Shown here: positions 62,110 to 64,000 of the stretch, in pieces
How the letters are laid out: each line of letters begins with the position of its first letter
Position numbering within the stretch: the first letter of the stretch is position 1
Assembly: GCF_017313105.1 (NCBI RefSeq)
Contig: NZ_JAFLND010000001.1
Coordinates: forward strand, 1,329,500 to 1,393,499
Source: [Muricauda] lutisoli (nom. illeg.)
GTDB taxonomy: Bacteria; Bacteroidota; Bacteroidia; Flavobacteriales; Flavobacteriaceae
DNA length: 64,000 bases
Direction of reading: 5' to 3'
The notes under the pieces: generated by a model
Told to the model about the DNA's origin: nothing
Seen by the model: the letters and a program-made list of their open reading frames with translations, nothing else
Database searches by the model: none
Made by a program: the position numbers and the translations under genes

Positions 62110-63045
62110 CTAATAAAACCTACCCATTACATTCCTTCTATTGAGTCTATTTAGAAAATCAAATCTTAGGAAAACCTCAAAAGAACCATCATTGAAAACG
62201 GTACTGCCCAATTCAGATGTTTCAACATCATAGGCAAGGCCAATAAGAAATTTTTCAGCTAATTTCACACTAAATAGCGCACTGACAGCGGAGTCCAAAC
62301 GATATGCCGCACCAACTGAAAATTTATCATTAAAGGTCAAGCTTGTCGTCAAATCAACCTGTAAAGGTCCTCCGCTAACGGCTTTAACCATAAAACCGGG
62401 TTTTAATGCCAAATCCGGGTTCAAGTCGAATTGATAACCTGAAAGCAAATAAAAATTCATCCTTTCTTTTGCCACATATGAGGTTCCTGTAGATGAGTTG
62501 TCAAAGTGTTCTGTTTCCAAAAGATTTGGCACAGAAAGACCTGCATAAAATTTTTCCTGACGGAAATAAACTCCTAAACCAACATTCGGTGAGAACTTAT
62601 TATCTATATTGGGTAAATTGGTCTCGGCTCCATAATTCACCAATTTAGAAAAATCCACATTAAGGAAATCCCCCCCTACATTTAGACCAAAGGCCAAACT
62701 TCCATATTGGGAAACAGGTATGGTATATGAAAAGGCTAAATCCATATAGGTTTGCTGAACCGTTCCATCACCAATATTATCATTAACCAAGGAGAATCCA
62801 ACACCGAGTCTTTCACCTAAAGGACTCTCAATACTCAACGTTTGGGTTTCCGGAGCACCATCAAGACCTATCCATTGTGATCTGTGCAAGGCAGCAACAC
62901 TTAAAACATTACCTGCTCCTGCGTATGCAGGATTTATAACTATAGTATTCAACATGTAATGGGTATACTGTGGGTCTTGTTGCGCAGTGGCCATGGTGGT
63001 TATTCCCAAAGCAACGACTAATGTTGTTATAAAATAATTCTTCAT
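62110..63045 (-). CDS. PorP/SprF family type IX secretion partner protein
   Basis: A 311-residue outer-membrane beta-barrel protein with a signal peptide (MKNYFITTLVVALGITTMATAQ). The mature start QQDPQYTHYMLNTIVINPAYAGA is the family hallmark, followed by SQWIGLDGAPETQTLSIESP. PorP/SprF proteins aid secretion and surface attachment of a type IX cargo encoded beside them. Here that is the type B C-terminal-domain protein 21 nt upstream in the same operon, a conserved pairing like SprB/SprF. Confidence 0.95.
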   Translation of the reverse strand: MKNYFITTLVVALGITTMATAQQDPQYTHYMLNTIVINPAYAGAGNVLSVAALHRSQWIGLDGAPETQTLSIESPLGERLGVGFSLVNDNIGDGTVQQTYMDLAFSYTIPVSQYGSLAFGLNVGGDFLNVDFSKLVNYGAETNLPNIDNKFSPNVGLGVYFRQEKFYAGLSVPNLLETEHFDNSSTGTSYVAKERMNFYLLSGYQFDLNPDLALKPGFMVKAVSGGPLQVDLTTSLTFNDKFSVGAAYRLDSAVSALFSVKLAEKFLIGLAYDVETSELGSTVFNDGSFEVFLRFDFLNRLNRRNVMGRFY

Positions 63046-63066
63046 TTTTAGTATATCTTAAGTTTC

Positions 63067-64000
63067 TTATTGGTTGATGTATAAATAACCGGATGCATTT
63101 TTGGACACTCCTTCGTCTACATATTTTATAATGTAGAAGTAAATTCCAGCAGGAAGCACATTCCCTTTATTGAGTGATGTTCCAGTATTTGCAATTCCTT
63201 CAAAAGCATTGGAGTTATTGTCATAGTCTTCAGTTTTAAAAACTGCAGCTCCCCAACGATTGAAGATTTCCACCCTATTATTAGGATACAATTCGATATT
63301 GGTCAGAGTAAACCTGTCATTTACCCCATCACCATCCGGTGTAATAATCGAATTCCCAATTTCAACACCGCAAATGGTTCCTTGTGGTGGTGTTCCTCCA
63401 TTGGAATCACAAGAATCTAGTGGGTCAGTGCCATCAGCTACTTCCTGACCATCTTCAATGGTATCTCCATCTGTATCGGCATTATCAGGGTCAGTTCCCA
63501 ATTCCGCTTCGTTTTCATCAGCTAAGCCATCGTTATCGCGATCACAAAATGAATCTGGCAGCGGTGTTCCTCCAACTGAGTCACAATCTTCGAAAGGATT
63601 AGTACCGTCTGTTACTTCTTGTCCATCACTGATAGTATCCCCATCGGTATCTGCATTATACACATCTGTTCCCAAACTGAGTTCTTCACCATTTGTTAGG
63701 CCATCTCCATCACAATCCGCCGATGACCAAACTGTATTGTTGGAATCATACCCAGTATAATCCACACTTTGAGCGGGATCACATGGATCATTGGGGTCGG
63801 TACCATTGGTGACCTCAACATCATCATCTATTCCATCTCCATCAGAATCGATATTTGCTAGATAAGGGTCTGTACCATTGGTGAACTCATCACCGTTGGT
63901 CACACCATCACCATCACAGTCGGCAGCGGCCCAAATGGCATTGCTGCTGTCGTAGCCCGTATACCCTGCGGCCTGTGCCGGAGAACATGGGTCGTTCTCA
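63067..64000 (-). CDS. Type IX secreted adhesin-like protein with TSP3 repeats and CHU_C domain, 5' truncated
   Basis: The 3' part of a large surface protein; the frame runs open to the right edge (64000), so the start lies outside. The visible part has calcium-binding thrombospondin type 3-like repeats (DxDxDG patterns such as DSDGDGIDDDVEV and DTDGDTISDGQEV). A longer unit with DPC-PAQ and YTGYDS is repeated at least twice. The C-terminus (SIITPDGDGVNDRFTLTNI, VEIFNRWGAAVF, GNVLPAGIYFYIIKY, ASGYLYINQ) is the gliding-motility C-terminal domain, a type B sorting signal. The apparent start at 63903 is an internal GTG. Confidence 0.92.
   Translation of the reverse strand, partial: ENDPCSPAQAAGYTGYDSSNAIWAAADCDGDGVTNGDEFTNGTDPYLANIDSDGDGIDDDVEVTNGTDPNDPCDPAQSVDYTGYDSNNTVWSSADCDGDGLTNGEELSLGTDVYNADTDGDTISDGQEVTDGTNPFEDCDSVGGTPLPDSFCDRDNDGLADENEAELGTDPDNADTDGDTIEDGQEVADGTDPLDSCDSNGGTPPQGTICGVEIGNSIITPDGDGVNDRFTLTNIELYPNNRVEIFNRWGAAVFKTEDYDNNSNAFEGIANTGTSLNKGNVLPAGIYFYIIKYVDEGVSKNASGYLYINQ
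63688..63996 (-). repeat. Tandem protein-coding repeat, 204-nt period
   Basis: Two units of the same module start at 63996 and 63792 (minus strand), exactly 204 nt (68 codons) apart. The shared part runs from NDPC through YTGYDS and ADCDGDG to TNG, 35 codons (63892-63996 and 63688-63792). More units may lie beyond the window edge. Confidence 0.7.

Noticed and set aside
63067..63903. Taking 63903 as the start of the TSP3/CHU_C gene
   Set aside because: The codon is an internal GTG and the frame with repeat sequence continues open to the window edge, so the gene is truncated.
1..64000. tRNA genes, rRNA, CRISPR arrays, IS elements
   Set aside because: Read for all of these; no cloverleaf-like segments, regularly spaced repeats or transposase motifs were seen. 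A tRNAscan or ISfinder search would be decisive.

Overview
The window looks like chromosomal DNA of a marine Flavobacteriaceae (Bacteroidota), perhaps near Muricauda or Maribacter. That placement is inference from protein flavour: gldG directly before dnaN, TAnnTTTG-type -7 promoter boxes, few Shine-Dalgarno sequences, a PorP/SprF protein next to a gliding-motility C-terminal-domain protein, and BY-kinase/Wza polysaccharide export. I saw no tRNA, rRNA, CRISPR array, transposase or integrase.

Region 1 (1-17 kb) is mostly core or house-keeping: the gldG tail, dnaN, a cysteine-rich lipoprotein, a CelD-like GNAT, a DUF4870 protein, mnmE, a GNAT + BKACE pair, and a thioredoxin-like + ArsP-type permease + secreted acetolactate-decarboxylase-like cluster behind a perfect CRP-type palindrome. 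It then has an outer-membrane protein, a two-repeat DUF6799-like protein, an M1 aminopeptidase lipoprotein, a secreted unknown and an OmpR/HisKA two-component system. Between the kinase and the next gene lie phased TTAAYC repeats and an orphan terminator that suggests a small RNA.

Region 2 (17-62 kb) is a very large surface-polysaccharide locus. The conserved left part encodes a CpsB-type phosphatase, Wzc kinase/co-polymerase, Wza, a CapD/PglF-type UDP-sugar dehydratase and a DegT aminotransferase. The variable part encodes an esterase-like protein, acyltransferase 3, UDP-glucuronate 4-epimerase and UDP-glucose dehydrogenase (together giving UDP-GalA), GT4 enzymes, a MurJ/Wzx-type flippase, a Wzy-type polymerase and a TupA-type ATP-grasp. 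It continues with a pectate-lyase-like lipoprotein next to an MBOAT/SGNH O-acylation pair, three more GT4s, two initiating phosphoglycosyl transferases and a CDP-glucose pathway (rfbF, rfbG, SDR). The last blocks hold a sulfotransferase-like protein, an SDR/SMP-30/GT2/ATP-grasp/SDR cluster, three FemAB/CelD-like acyltransferases and a second MBOAT/SGNH pair. Intergenic gaps of 300-600 nt separate these blocks, as expected for a recombining variable locus. The product is predicted to be an acidic (GalA-containing), heavily acylated and possibly sulfated polymer made by a Wzx/Wzy route.

Region 3 (62-64 kb) holds a PorP/SprF protein and the 3' end of a large TSP3-repeat adhesin-like protein with a type B type IX secretion C-terminal domain, entering from the right edge on the minus strand.

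The strongest leads are: the alginate-like lyase plus O-acetylase cassette matched to UDP-GalA synthesis; two GNAT proteins sharing an undescribed C-terminal tail; the SDR/SMP-30/ATP-grasp block, which could make or attach a sugar-acid substituent; the orphan sRNA candidate beside the two-component system; and the CRP-type operator at the thioredoxin/ArsP operon.
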